Notes under the pieces: generated by a model
Database searches by the model: none
What the model saw: the letters and a program-made list of their open reading frames with translations, nothing else
Told to the model about the DNA's origin: nothing
Part shown: one piece after another, positions 16,860 to 25,110 of the stretch
How the letters are laid out: each line of letters begins with the position of its first letter
How positions within the stretch are numbered: the stretch's first letter is position 1
Program-made: the position numbers and the translations under genes
Assembly: GCA_965228445.1 (NCBI GenBank)
Contig: OZ245813.1
Coordinates: 3,100,001 to 3,164,000, forward strand
DNA length: 64,000 nucleotides
Source of the DNA: Thalassobaculum sp965228445
GTDB lineage: Bacteria; Pseudomonadota; Alphaproteobacteria; Thalassobaculales; Thalassobaculaceae
Reading direction: 5' to 3'

Positions 16860-17264
16860 ATGGCAGAAGACGTTACCCGGATACACGTAATCTTCGATTT
16901 GGCGCGCGAACGGCTGACCGCCCGCAAATTCCTGCACGAGATGGCGGAGCAGAACTGGCCGGTCCAAGTAACCGGCGCATCAAAACGTGAAGATTTAGAT
17001 CCTCGCCATAAGGAGGTGGTGGTGACCGAACGGATGCGGGCCGCGTCCGTCGCGCTGGTGCTGGTCACGCCGATGTCCGGGGTGAGCCGGAATGTGAACG
17101 AGGAGGTCAAATTCGCCAAACGCGCGAACCTGAATCTCGTCGGCGTTCTGGTCGCCGGCTCGACCGCCCATACCAACCTGCCGGAGGGGCTGCATCGCTC
17201 CCGGGTGGTCGGCTGGGACTGGGGGGCGCTGAAGAAGGAACTGATGCCGAAGCACGACCTCTGA
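16860..17264 (+). CDS. small TIR-like (MTH538/DUF1863-type) protein
   Basis: The 134-residue protein reads as a single flavodoxin/TIR-like domain. A first strand IHVIFDL is followed by a helix, a region with ERMRAASVALVLVTP (strand D and its loop), and NVNEEVKFAKRANLNLVGVLV, the helix-strand unit typical of MTH538 TIR-like proteins. This fold class includes Thoeris ThsB sensors, but it also includes proteins with no known immune role. I see no effector gene beside it. A TTG at 16848 preceded directly by GGAAAAG could add four residues. It is divergent from the c-di-GMP protein across about 72 AT-richer bases. Family call moderate, function unknown. Confidence 0.6.
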   Translation: MAEDVTRIHVIFDLARERLTARKFLHEMAEQNWPVQVTGASKREDLDPRHKEVVVTERMRAASVALVLVTPMSGVSRNVNEEVKFAKRANLNLVGVLVAGSTAHTNLPEGLHRSRVVGWDWGALKKELMPKHDL

Positions 17265-17287
17265 TCCCGCAGGAACGGGGCGCGGGC

Positions 17288-18484
17288 TCACGAGCCCATG
17301 GGGCCGGCCGATCGCGTTCCGCTCGGGGCCGGAAGCCGCCGGGCGGCGATCAGTACCAGGCCGGCGCACAGCGCCAGACCGACGAACAGCGCGGCGAAGC
17401 CGATCCCGGCGCCGTGCAGCACGGCCAGCAGGGGAGCCGCGGCCGATCCCACGCCCAGGGACAGGGTATACTCCACCGAGATCGCCCGGGACCGGATGCC
17501 GGGCGCGAGGTAGCGGCCCAGCAGCCAGGTCGTGATCGGAATCTCCGCGAACAGGCAGGTCACCGCCACCAGCGCCAGGGGCAGCGTTACCCATCCGGCG
17601 GCCTGGGACAGGGCTAGGAACAGCCCGACCTGGGCGGCCAGCAGGACGCTGAGCACCGGGCGGGCGCCGATCCGGTCGAGCAGTTCCCCGACCGGCAGCT
17701 GGGCGACCGCGGCCACGGCGAACACCAGACCGGTGGAGAGGCCGATCCAGGCGAGGCCGGTTCCGTTCCGGACCAGCCGCTCGTCCAGGAATTTCGGCAG
17801 GCCGATCGTGACCATGTTGAAGATCAGCCCGCCGAGCAGGGCCGAGACGCAGACCACCGCAAAGACGGTCTTCTGATGCGGGGCGCGCGCTCCGGCCGGG
17901 ACCGCGGCGGAGGGCGTCCGTGCCCCGCGCCGCCGTCCGACGTTCAGGCCGCAGCGGGCCAGCATCAGGCCGCCGACCCCCAGCGCGGCAACGCCGGGGA
18001 CCGCGAAGGCCACCTGCCAGCCCCACAGCTGGGCCAGCACCCCGGTCGCGGCCGCGGCGCCGGCGAGGCCGAGATTCCCGAACACGCCGTTGACCGCCAG
18101 GGCCCGGCCGGTACGGTCGCCATGCTCGGTGAGCAGCGCGAGGCCGACCGGATGGTAGAGCGCGGCGAACAGGCCCAGCGCCGCGAGGCCCGAAGCCAGG
18201 GACATCGGCCCGCCCGATGCCGCGACCGCCAGACAGGATCCGCCGATGCCCAGGAAGAACACGACGATCAGCCCCAGCCGGTCGAGCCGGTCGCCCAGCC
18301 AGCCGGCCGGCAGGGTGCCGAGCGCGAAGGCGACATAGACCGGCGAGCCGAGCAGCAGCACGTCCGCGAAGCTCATGCCCCAGGCCGGGGCGATCGCCAG
18401 CGCCGCCGTCGGAAAGATCAGCAGCGCGTAGTGGGTCAGGAAATGGGCGGCATTGACGAAGAGGTGCAGCTCGGTACGGGACAT
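17288..18484 (-). CDS. MFS transporter
   Basis: The 398-residue integral membrane protein has about 12 hydrophobic helices. The GWLGDRLDRLG loop after the second helix matches the MFS loop 2-3 motif. It is rich in Gly and Ala and lacks a soluble domain. The helices and YHPVG segment are reminiscent of fosmidomycin-resistance-type exporters, but the substrate is not predictable. I use the ATG at 18484; an ATG at 18514 would add ten residues. The gene is divergent from an AraC-family regulator with about 65 bases between starts, a layout in which the regulator often controls the pump. Confidence 0.85.
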   Translation of the reverse strand: MSRTELHLFVNAAHFLTHYALLIFPTAALAIAPAWGMSFADVLLLGSPVYVAFALGTLPAGWLGDRLDRLGLIVVFFLGIGGSCLAVAASGGPMSLASGLAALGLFAALYHPVGLALLTEHGDRTGRALAVNGVFGNLGLAGAAAATGVLAQLWGWQVAFAVPGVAALGVGGLMLARCGLNVGRRRGARTPSAAVPAGARAPHQKTVFAVVCVSALLGGLIFNMVTIGLPKFLDERLVRNGTGLAWIGLSTGLVFAVAAVAQLPVGELLDRIGARPVLSVLLAAQVGLFLALSQAAGWVTLPLALVAVTCLFAEIPITTWLLGRYLAPGIRSRAISVEYTLSLGVGSAAAPLLAVLHGAGIGFAALFVGLALCAGLVLIAARRLPAPSGTRSAGPMGS

Positions 18485-18549
18485 GGCGATGCTCGGCGGT
18501 GACGACCGTTGCATCCTGCCCGGCCGATCGCATACCGTCTGTCGACAGA

Positions 18550-19317
18550 ATGCCCGAAACTAATCCTCAGATGCCCGATCCGGCCCACCCCGACGGGGTG
18601 GGATTCGCGCTCACCTATCCGTCGGGGACCGCGATCGAGCGACACGCCCACCCGGCCCATCAGCTCATCCACGCGATCTCCGGCGCCATGCGGGTGGTCG
18701 CCCGCGGCGGGATCTGGATCCTCCCGCTCGGCCGGGCGCTCTGGATACCGGCAGGGGTCGAGCATGCGATCCGCTGCGACGGCGAGGTCGGGATGCGCAC
18801 GGCCTATCTGAGCCCCGCCTGTCCCGGCGCCCATGGCGATATCCGGATGATCGCGGTGTCCCCGCTGCTGCGCGAGGTGCTGGTGCGGCTCGCCGAAGGG
18901 AGCGATGCGGCGCTGCGGCCGTCCCTTGTGGACATCCTGCTGCACGAGATCGGCCGGGCCGGACTGCCGCCCCTGCGCCTGCCCGATCCGGTCGACCCGC
19001 GCCTCGCCGAACTGGTGGCGCATCTCCATACCGACCCGGCGAGCCCGCTGACGCTAGCGCAATGGGCACGGCGCCTCGGCTTCTCCGAGCGCAGTCTGAT
19101 CCGCGCGGTTCGGGCGGAGACCGGGATGACGTTCCGCGACCTGCGCCGGCATTCCCGCATCATGGCGGCCGTCGAACGGCTCTGCGAGGGCCGCACCATC
19201 ACCACCGTCGCCTATGACGTCGGCTTCGAGACGCCGAGCGCCTTCGCCCAGGCCTTCCGCGCGGTCACCGGAAAGACGCCGCGCCAGTTCGTGGCCGAGG
19301 CGCGCAAGAGTTCCTGA
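18550..19317 (+). CDS. AraC-family transcriptional regulator
   Basis: The 255-residue protein has an N-terminal cupin-like sensor (HAHPAHQL, then LGRALWIPAGVEHAI) and a C-terminal pair of helix-turn-helix units (about 160-250), including LGFSERSLIRAVRAETGMTF and DVGFETPSAFAQAFRAVTG. This is the YdeC/NimR-like class with a short sensor. It probably regulates the adjacent divergent MFS gene; the 65-base shared spacer would hold the operator. An upstream in-frame ATG at 18499 would run into the MFS coding sequence, so 18550 is preferred. Ligand unknown. Confidence 0.87.
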   Translation: MPETNPQMPDPAHPDGVGFALTYPSGTAIERHAHPAHQLIHAISGAMRVVARGGIWILPLGRALWIPAGVEHAIRCDGEVGMRTAYLSPACPGAHGDIRMIAVSPLLREVLVRLAEGSDAALRPSLVDILLHEIGRAGLPPLRLPDPVDPRLAELVAHLHTDPASPLTLAQWARRLGFSERSLIRAVRAETGMTFRDLRRHSRIMAAVERLCEGRTITTVAYDVGFETPSAFAQAFRAVTGKTPRQFVAEARKSS

Positions 19318-19323
19318 GCGTCG

Positions 19324-20595
19324 TCAGGCCGTCAGCGCCCGCCAGGCGATGTCGCGGCGGCAGAACCCGCCCGGCCAGTCGATGCCGTCCACCGCTGCAT
19401 AGGCCCGCGCCCGCGCCTCGGCCGCGTCCCGGCCGATGGCGGTGACGCCGAGCACCCGGCCGCCGGTGGCCAGCAGGCTGCCGTCCTCGCCGCGCGCGGT
19501 GCCGGCGTGGAACACCACCACGTCGTCGCTTTCCACCGCCTCGGTGCCGGCGATGACCGTGTTCTTCTCGTAGGATCCCGGATAGCCGTTGGCGGCCATG
19601 ACCACGCAGAGTGCGGTCTCGTCGTGCCAGCGCAGGTGGAAATGGCCGATCTGGCCATCCGCGGTGGCGATCAGGGCCGACAGGAAGTCGCCCTTCAGCC
19701 GCAGCATCAGCGCCTGGCATTCCGGATCGCCGAAGCGCACGTTGTACTCGATCAGCTTCGGGCCGCTCTCGGTGATCATCAGCCCCGCGAAGAGGACGCC
19801 GCGGAAGGTCCGGCCCTCGGCCGCCATGCCGGCGACGGTGGGCTCGATGATCTCGGTCACGATCCGTGCCGCCATGGCGTCGTCGACGACCGGCGCCGGG
19901 GAATACGCCCCCATGCCGCCGGTGTTCGGGCCGGTATCGCCGTCGCCGACCCGCTTGTGGTCCTGGGCGCCGGCCAGCGGCAGGATCGCCTCGCCGTCGG
20001 TCAGGGCGAAGAAGCTGGCCTCCTCGCCGATCATCCATTCCTCCACGACGATCTCGGCCCCGGCCTCGCCGAAGGCCCGGTCGGCCATGATCGCGTCCAC
20101 CGCCTCCAGCGCCTGGTCGAGAGTCTCCGCCATGATCACGCCCTTGCCGGCGGCCAGCCCGTCGGCCTTGACCACGATCGGCGCCCCCTGCGCGCGGATA
20201 TAGGCCTTGGCCGCCCCCGCCTCGGTGAAGCGGCCATAGGCGGCGGTGGGGATGTTGTGACGGGCGCAGAAATCCTTGGTGAAGGCCTTGGAGCCTTCCA
20301 GCACGGCCGCCGCGGCGGTCGGGCCGAAGGATTTGATCCCGGCGGCGTCGAGCCTGTCGACCAGCCCGGCGACCAGCGGCGCCTCCGGCCCGACGACGAC
20401 GAAATCGATGGCGTTGTCGCTACAGAAGGCGACCAGCGCGTCGTGGTCGTCGACGGAGATCGCAACGCACTCGGCCTCGCGGGCGATGCCGGCATTGCCG
20501 GGGGCGCAGAACAGCTTCGTCACCAGCGGCGAGGCGGCGATGGCCCAGCACAGGGCGTGCTCGCGCCCGCCGGAGCCCACGACCAGAATGCGCAT
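19324..20595 (-). CDS. purD: phosphoribosylamine-glycine ligase (GAR synthetase)
   Basis: The 423-residue ATP-grasp enzyme starts MRILVVGSGGREHAL, the PurD signature. It contains PTAAYGRF, VVKADGLAAGKGV (ATP-grasp lysine loop) and NVRFGDPECQ (metal-binding). PurD joins phosphoribosylamine and glycine in the second step of purine synthesis. The ATG at 20595 follows GGAGAAG. The reading upstream of it is unrelated sequence. Stop codons of purD and the AraC gene are only a few bases apart. The methyltransferase gene lies upstream on the same strand, 94 bases away. Confidence 0.96.
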   Translation of the reverse strand: MRILVVGSGGREHALCWAIAASPLVTKLFCAPGNAGIAREAECVAISVDDHDALVAFCSDNAIDFVVVGPEAPLVAGLVDRLDAAGIKSFGPTAAAAVLEGSKAFTKDFCARHNIPTAAYGRFTEAGAAKAYIRAQGAPIVVKADGLAAGKGVIMAETLDQALEAVDAIMADRAFGEAGAEIVVEEWMIGEEASFFALTDGEAILPLAGAQDHKRVGDGDTGPNTGGMGAYSPAPVVDDAMAARIVTEIIEPTVAGMAAEGRTFRGVLFAGLMITESGPKLIEYNVRFGDPECQALMLRLKGDFLSALIATADGQIGHFHLRWHDETALCVVMAANGYPGSYEKNTVIAGTEAVESDDVVVFHAGTARGEDGSLLATGGRVLGVTAIGRDAAEARARAYAAVDGIDWPGGFCRRDIAWRALTA

Positions 20596-20689
20596 GTCAG
20601 GCTTCTCCAAGTCCGATCCGTCGTCGCGCCGCCGGATCGGCCCCGGCGGCAGGCGCGGACCATACGCCGAGCCGCCGGGCCATGCCACT

Positions 20690-21712
20690 TCATCGTGACC
20701 GCCTCGGAACCGCGAGCAGCATCTCCTGGCGTAGGCGCTGCGACCGGCTGGCAAGGCGCGTGGCGGTCTCCTGCCAGTCCGGCTCGGGCAGCACGTCGAA
20801 CCCGGCGCCGTCGAGCCAGGCGGCCAGCCAGGGCAGCGACACCGGTTGCGGGTTGCGGTGGCGCGTGGGGTCGAAGGCGGCCTCGTCCTGTGGAGCGCAG
20901 GCGTGGAACTCGAACAGGACCGGCGCGTCCAGCCCGGTCAGGGCCTGCAGCGACGGGGCGAGATCGTCGACATGATAGATCAGCCCCAGGGCGCAGACCG
21001 CATCGATCCGACCGAGCTCCGGATGCGCGGCCTCCAGGCGGGCGAGGATCGCCGGCAGGTCATGCACCGGGCCGAGCTGGACGGTCACCCGCTCGTGCAG
21101 ATCGTTCAGCGCGGCGAAGGTCGCCGTGCGCAGCACCATGGTCACGGCGATGTCCAGGGCGACGACCCTGGCGCCCGCCCGGGCCAGGGCGAGCGCGAAG
21201 AATCCGTCCGCGCAGCCGGCATCCACGATCACCCGGTCGCGCAGGCTGCCGCCGCAGGGCCGCTCCAGCAGCGGACGCACAAGCTCCCATTCGGCGCGGT
21301 GATAGGCGCCGGTGGCGTCGGGCGCGTTGGCCCGGCTCGGCGGCACCGGCTCCGCGAGGCCCGGCACGGCCACCGGATGATAGAAGCCCCGGTCCCCGAG
21401 AGCCCGGACCATCAGCCGGTCGAACGCGCTCTTGGCGTGAGGGATCAGCTCGGGAACCACGGGATGCGGCCGCGCATTCTCCACCCAGCGCGGTACGATC
21501 GCGGCGACGGCCCGCAGGACCTTCCCCGCCTCCCCGCGGATCAGCGGGTTGGTCGACCGTTCGGCCAGCCAGGCGGTGGCGGACAGGAATTCCGCCGTGC
21601 GCGCCAGCTCCGCATGGACCGGCAGGCCGCTCTTCCTGGCAAGGGCGCTGGCGGCCCGGAAGTCGCCGTCCATGACAAGACGGATGATGGAACTGTTCAT
21701 CTGATCGTCCAT
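20690..21712 (-). CDS. class I SAM-dependent methyltransferase
   Basis: The 340-residue protein has a helical N-terminal region (about 1-150) and a Rossmann methyltransferase domain opening with VIVDAGCADGFFALALARAGA (motif I) and ending the first half with VVALDI. ALGLIYHVDDL resembles the post-II region of CmoB/DUF1698-type enzymes. That family acts on tRNA wobble uridines, but this protein is too divergent for a substrate call. The start at 21712 has AAGGA nine bases upstream; an ATG at 21700 is an alternative. It sits between purD and the divergent xseA. Confidence 0.78.
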   Translation of the reverse strand: MDDQMNSSIIRLVMDGDFRAASALARKSGLPVHAELARTAEFLSATAWLAERSTNPLIRGEAGKVLRAVAAIVPRWVENARPHPVVPELIPHAKSAFDRLMVRALGDRGFYHPVAVPGLAEPVPPSRANAPDATGAYHRAEWELVRPLLERPCGGSLRDRVIVDAGCADGFFALALARAGARVVALDIAVTMVLRTATFAALNDLHERVTVQLGPVHDLPAILARLEAAHPELGRIDAVCALGLIYHVDDLAPSLQALTGLDAPVLFEFHACAPQDEAAFDPTRHRNPQPVSLPWLAAWLDGAGFDVLPEPDWQETATRLASRSQRLRQEMLLAVPRRSR

Positions 21713-21807
21713 TGGTTGTGATGTCCTTGAGAATGATGCGGGAATGAACGCCCGAGGCTGAAATCGTTGCCCGTGACGGCGGCGGCCGATCGGTGTTACG
21801 GAGACCC

Positions 21808-23328
21808 ATGGAAGACGCAGCTTCAGATGCCGCCGGAAACCTTCCGGAGTTCTCCGTCGGCGAGATCAGCCAGGCGGTTAAGCGCACCGTTGAATCCAGC
21901 TTCGAGCGGGTCCGCGTGCGCGGCGAGGTCTCGCGCCCCATGCGCGCCGGGTCCGGCCACGTCTACCTGACCCTGAAGGACGAGAACGCCGTCCTCGATG
22001 CCGTGTGCTGGCGCGGTGCCGCCCAGCGCCTGTCGGTGCAGCCGGAAGACGGGATGGAGGTCATCGCCACCGGCAAGCTGACCACCTATCCGGGCCGCTC
22101 GAAATACCAGATGGTCATCGAGCAGATGGAGCTGGCCGGCGAGGGCGCGCTGCTCAAGCTGCTGGAGGACCGGCGCAAGCGGCTGGCGGCGGAAGGGCTG
22201 TTCGATGCCGGCCGCAAGCGGCCGATCCCGTTCCTGCCGAGCGTCATCGGCGTCGTCACCTCGCCGACCGGCGCGGTGATCCGCGACATCCTGCACCGGC
22301 TCGCCGACCGCTTTCCGGTGCATGTCATCGTCTGGCCGGTGCTGGTGCAGGGCGATGGGGCGAAGGACCAGGTCTCGCGCGCCATCCGAGGCTTCAACAG
22401 CCTGCCGGAACAGGGCGGGCCGATGCCGCGCCCCGACCTGCTGATCGTCGCCCGCGGCGGCGGCAGCCTGGAGGATCTCTGGGCCTTCAACGAGGAGGAG
22501 GTCGTGCGGGCCGCCGCCGCCTCGGACATCCCGCTGATCTCCGCCGTCGGCCACGAGACCGACACGACCCTGATCGATTTCGCCAGCGACCGCCGGGCGC
22601 CGACCCCGACGGCGGCGGCCGAGATGGCGGTGCCGGTGCGGGCCGACCTGATCGCCCGGATCGCCGAGGACACCGCCCGCCTGACCGGCGCCGTCAGCCG
22701 TCGCCTGAACGAGGGCCGCACCGTGGTCTCCGGCCTCGCCCGCGGGCTGGGCGACCCCCAGGCGCGGATCGAGCAGGCGCAGCAGCGGCTGGACTACGCC
22801 TCCGGCACCGCGCGCAGTCGGGTCACCGCTCTGCTGGACCGGCTGAAATACGCGGTCGACCGGCCGATCCCCTCGCCGGCTGAGATCCTGGCCCGCACGA
22901 GGGGCCGGTTCGACACCGTGGCGCGGGGCCTGCGGGTCGGGCCGATCGAGCGCTCCATCGCCGAGGGCGAGCGCGACCTGACCCGCCTGCTGCGCGGCGC
23001 CGGCTCGGCCTATGGCCGCCGTCTGAAGAGCGAGGAGGACCGGCTCACCGCGCTCGGCAAGCTGCTGGACGCCAATTCCTTCGAGCGGGTGCTGGAGCGC
23101 GGCTTCGCGCTGGTGCGCGACGAGAGCGGCGCGCCGGTGAAATCCGCCGCCGAGACCAGCGCCGGACAGACGGTCTCCCTGCGGTTCCGCGACGGCGAGA
23201 CCTCGGCCGTCATCGGCACCGCGCCCGGCCCCGCCGACGGCGGAGGCGGCAGGCCGAAGGCCAAGGCCAAACCCGCCCCGGCCGCCTCGCCCGAGCCCCC
23301 CACGCCAACCCAGGAAAGCCTGTTCTGA
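21808..23328 (+). CDS. xseA: exodeoxyribonuclease VII large subunit
   Basis: The 506-residue protein begins with an OB-fold (FSVGEISQAVKRTVESSF, VRVRGEVS, GHVYLTLKD) and continues into the catalytic domain with VVTSPTGAVIRDIL, ARGGGSLEDLW and SAVGHETD. The C-terminal half has the long coiled helices that bind XseB. Exo VII degrades single-stranded DNA from both ends. ATG 21808 has GGAGA upstream. About 30 residues of Pro/Ala/Lys-rich tail precede the stop. The stop overlaps the M23 peptidase start by one base (TGATG), so translation is probably coupled. xseB is not in the window. Confidence 0.95.
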   Translation: MEDAASDAAGNLPEFSVGEISQAVKRTVESSFERVRVRGEVSRPMRAGSGHVYLTLKDENAVLDAVCWRGAAQRLSVQPEDGMEVIATGKLTTYPGRSKYQMVIEQMELAGEGALLKLLEDRRKRLAAEGLFDAGRKRPIPFLPSVIGVVTSPTGAVIRDILHRLADRFPVHVIVWPVLVQGDGAKDQVSRAIRGFNSLPEQGGPMPRPDLLIVARGGGSLEDLWAFNEEEVVRAAAASDIPLISAVGHETDTTLIDFASDRRAPTPTAAAEMAVPVRADLIARIAEDTARLTGAVSRRLNEGRTVVSGLARGLGDPQARIEQAQQRLDYASGTARSRVTALLDRLKYAVDRPIPSPAEILARTRGRFDTVARGLRVGPIERSIAEGERDLTRLLRGAGSAYGRRLKSEEDRLTALGKLLDANSFERVLERGFALVRDESGAPVKSAAETSAGQTVSLRFRDGETSAVIGTAPGPADGGGGRPKAKAKPAPAASPEPPTPTQESLF

Positions 23329-24140
23329 TGCGCCGGCTGTTCGCGATCGCCTTCTTCGTCCTGCTGTCGATGGCGGCGCGGGCCGAGACCACGTTCAACG
23401 GCGCCTTCACCCAGGGCGGTGTGGTGTTCGGCCAGACCGAGCCCGGGACCCGGCTGGTGCTCGACGGCCTGCCGGTTCGGGTGGATCGGGACGGCGTCTT
23501 CGTCTTCGGCTTCCACCGCGACGCGCCGGCGACCTCCACCCTGGTGATCACCGCACCGGACGGCACCGTGGAGAGCCGCACCCTCGACGTGAAGCCGCGC
23601 GAGTTCCAGATCCAACGGATCGACGGCCTGCCCGACAACATGGTCACCCCGCCCCAGGAGGTGCTGGACCGCATCCGCCGCGACCAGGAGGAGGTCAGGG
23701 CGGCGCGGGCCACGGATCGGACCGAGACCGATTTCCGCTCCGGCTTCATCTGGCCGGCCACGGGGCGGATCTCGGGCGTGTACGGCAGCCAGCGGATCCT
23801 GAACGGCCAGCCGCGCCAGCCGCATTACGGCATCGACATCGCCGCCCCCAAGGGCACGCCGGTGGTGGCGCCGGCCGACGGGCTGGTCACCCTGGCGGCG
23901 ACCGACCACTACTATACCGGCGGCACCCTGATCCTCGACCACGGCCACGGCCTGTCCAGCACCTTCATCCACCTCGACAGCGTGGCTGCGAAGCTCGGCG
24001 AGCACATCCGCCAGGGCACGGTGATCGGCACGGTGGGTGCGACCGGCCGGGCGACCGGCCCGCATCTGGACTGGCGGATCAACTGGTACGACCGCCGCCT
24101 CGATCCGGCCTTCGTCGTGCCGCCCATGCCGGGCCAGTAA
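23328..24140 (+). CDS. M23-family (LytM) peptidase, exported
   Basis: The 270-residue protein has a signal peptide of about 19 residues (FFVLLSMAARA cleavage region). A beta-rich region follows, then a LytM domain at about 140-255 with HYGIDIAAPKGTPV (first zinc His and Asp), ADGLVTL and HGHGLSSTFIHLD (second His pair). M23 enzymes cut peptidoglycan cross-bridges or regulate amidases in the periplasm. The pattern looks catalytically competent. Coupled to xseA by a one-base overlap; convergent with lpxK. Confidence 0.87.
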   Translation: MRRLFAIAFFVLLSMAARAETTFNGAFTQGGVVFGQTEPGTRLVLDGLPVRVDRDGVFVFGFHRDAPATSTLVITAPDGTVESRTLDVKPREFQIQRIDGLPDNMVTPPQEVLDRIRRDQEEVRAARATDRTETDFRSGFIWPATGRISGVYGSQRILNGQPRQPHYGIDIAAPKGTPVVAPADGLVTLAATDHYYTGGTLILDHGHGLSSTFIHLDSVAAKLGEHIRQGTVIGTVGATGRATGPHLDWRINWYDRRLDPAFVVPPMPGQ

Positions 24141-24141
24141 C

Positions 24142-25110
24142 CTACTTCGCCACCCTGTCCAGCAGGGCGCTGACCGCCGCCGGGTCGCGCCAGGACAGCG
24201 ACACGGGCACCACCGTCACCATCGCTCGCGCTTCCGGCGGCAGGCGGACCGCGTCCTTCGTGGTGGTGACCGGCGTGGCGTCTTCGGCGACCGCGCGCTC
24301 GACCAGTTCCATCACCTCCAGCGGGCGATAGGGGTGATGGTCGTCGAAGGCGGTGAAGCCGATCACCTCGGCGCCGATATCCGCCAGGGTCGCGCGGAAT
24401 TTGTCGGGTCGGCCGATCCCGGCGAAGCCGAGCACCCGGCGGTCGCGCAGGGCGAGCGCGGCGGGGGCCGGCTCCAGGACGGCGCGCAGGACCGGCCGCC
24501 GGTCGCCGACCCGCGCGGCGATGCCCGTCGCGTCCTCGCCGATCAGCACGATGGCGGCGGATTTCTCCAGGGCCGCGTCCCACGGCTCGCGCAGGGGACC
24601 GGCCGGCATCACGCGCCCGTTGCCGATCCCGGCCCCGCCATCGACCACCAGGAGCGAGAGCGTCGGCCGCAGCGACGGATTCTGCAATCCGTCATCCATG
24701 ACGATCACGTCCACGCCGATCTCTTCCAGCAGCCGGGCGCCGGCCGCCCGGTCGCGGGCGATCACCGTGGGTGCCGCCGCGGCCAGCAGCAGTGGCTCGT
24801 CGCCAACCTCCGCGCTCGTGTGCCTGTCCGGATCGACCCGGACCGGCCCCTCGAGCGTACCGCCGTGACCACGGGACAGCAGGCCGATCCGTCGGCCGCG
24901 CGCGGTCAGTTCGCCGGCCACGGCGAGGACCGTCGGCGTCTTGCCGGCACCACCCGCCGTGGCGTTGCCGACACAGATCAGCGGCACACCCGGCCGGTAC
25001 GCTCGCGTGGTGACCTTGCGAAGGCCCGCGCCGAGGCGCCAGAGCCAACTCGCGGGGGTCAGCGCCGCCGCCGGCCAGCCGCCGGTGGCCCAGAAGCCGG
25101 GGGGCCTCAT
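24142..25110 (-). CDS. lpxK: tetraacyldisaccharide 4'-kinase
   Basis: The 322-residue protein contains the LpxK P-loop GNATAGGAGKTP, LLSRGHGG and VIVMDDGLQNP. A later TTKDAVRLP also matches the family. LpxK phosphorylates the 4' position of the lipid A precursor at the inner membrane. The ATG at 25110 overlaps the waaA stop by four bases (ATGA), which fixes the start; the open frame continues upstream inside waaA but is antisense-quality sequence. It is the last gene of a three-gene lipid A/LPS cluster and converges on the M23 peptidase gene. Confidence 0.93.
   Translation of the reverse strand: MRPPGFWATGGWPAAALTPASWLWRLGAGLRKVTTRAYRPGVPLICVGNATAGGAGKTPTVLAVAGELTARGRRIGLLSRGHGGTLEGPVRVDPDRHTSAEVGDEPLLLAAAAPTVIARDRAAGARLLEEIGVDVIVMDDGLQNPSLRPTLSLLVVDGGAGIGNGRVMPAGPLREPWDAALEKSAAIVLIGEDATGIAARVGDRRPVLRAVLEPAPAALALRDRRVLGFAGIGRPDKFRATLADIGAEVIGFTAFDDHHPYRPLEVMELVERAVAEDATPVTTTKDAVRLPPEARAMVTVVPVSLSWRDPAAVSALLDRVAK

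Noticed and set aside
16860..17264. Complete Thoeris defence system
   Set aside because: Only the TIR-like protein is present. No ThsA-like effector (SIR2/SLOG or Macro-SLOG) is in the neighbourhood, so the call stops at the domain level.
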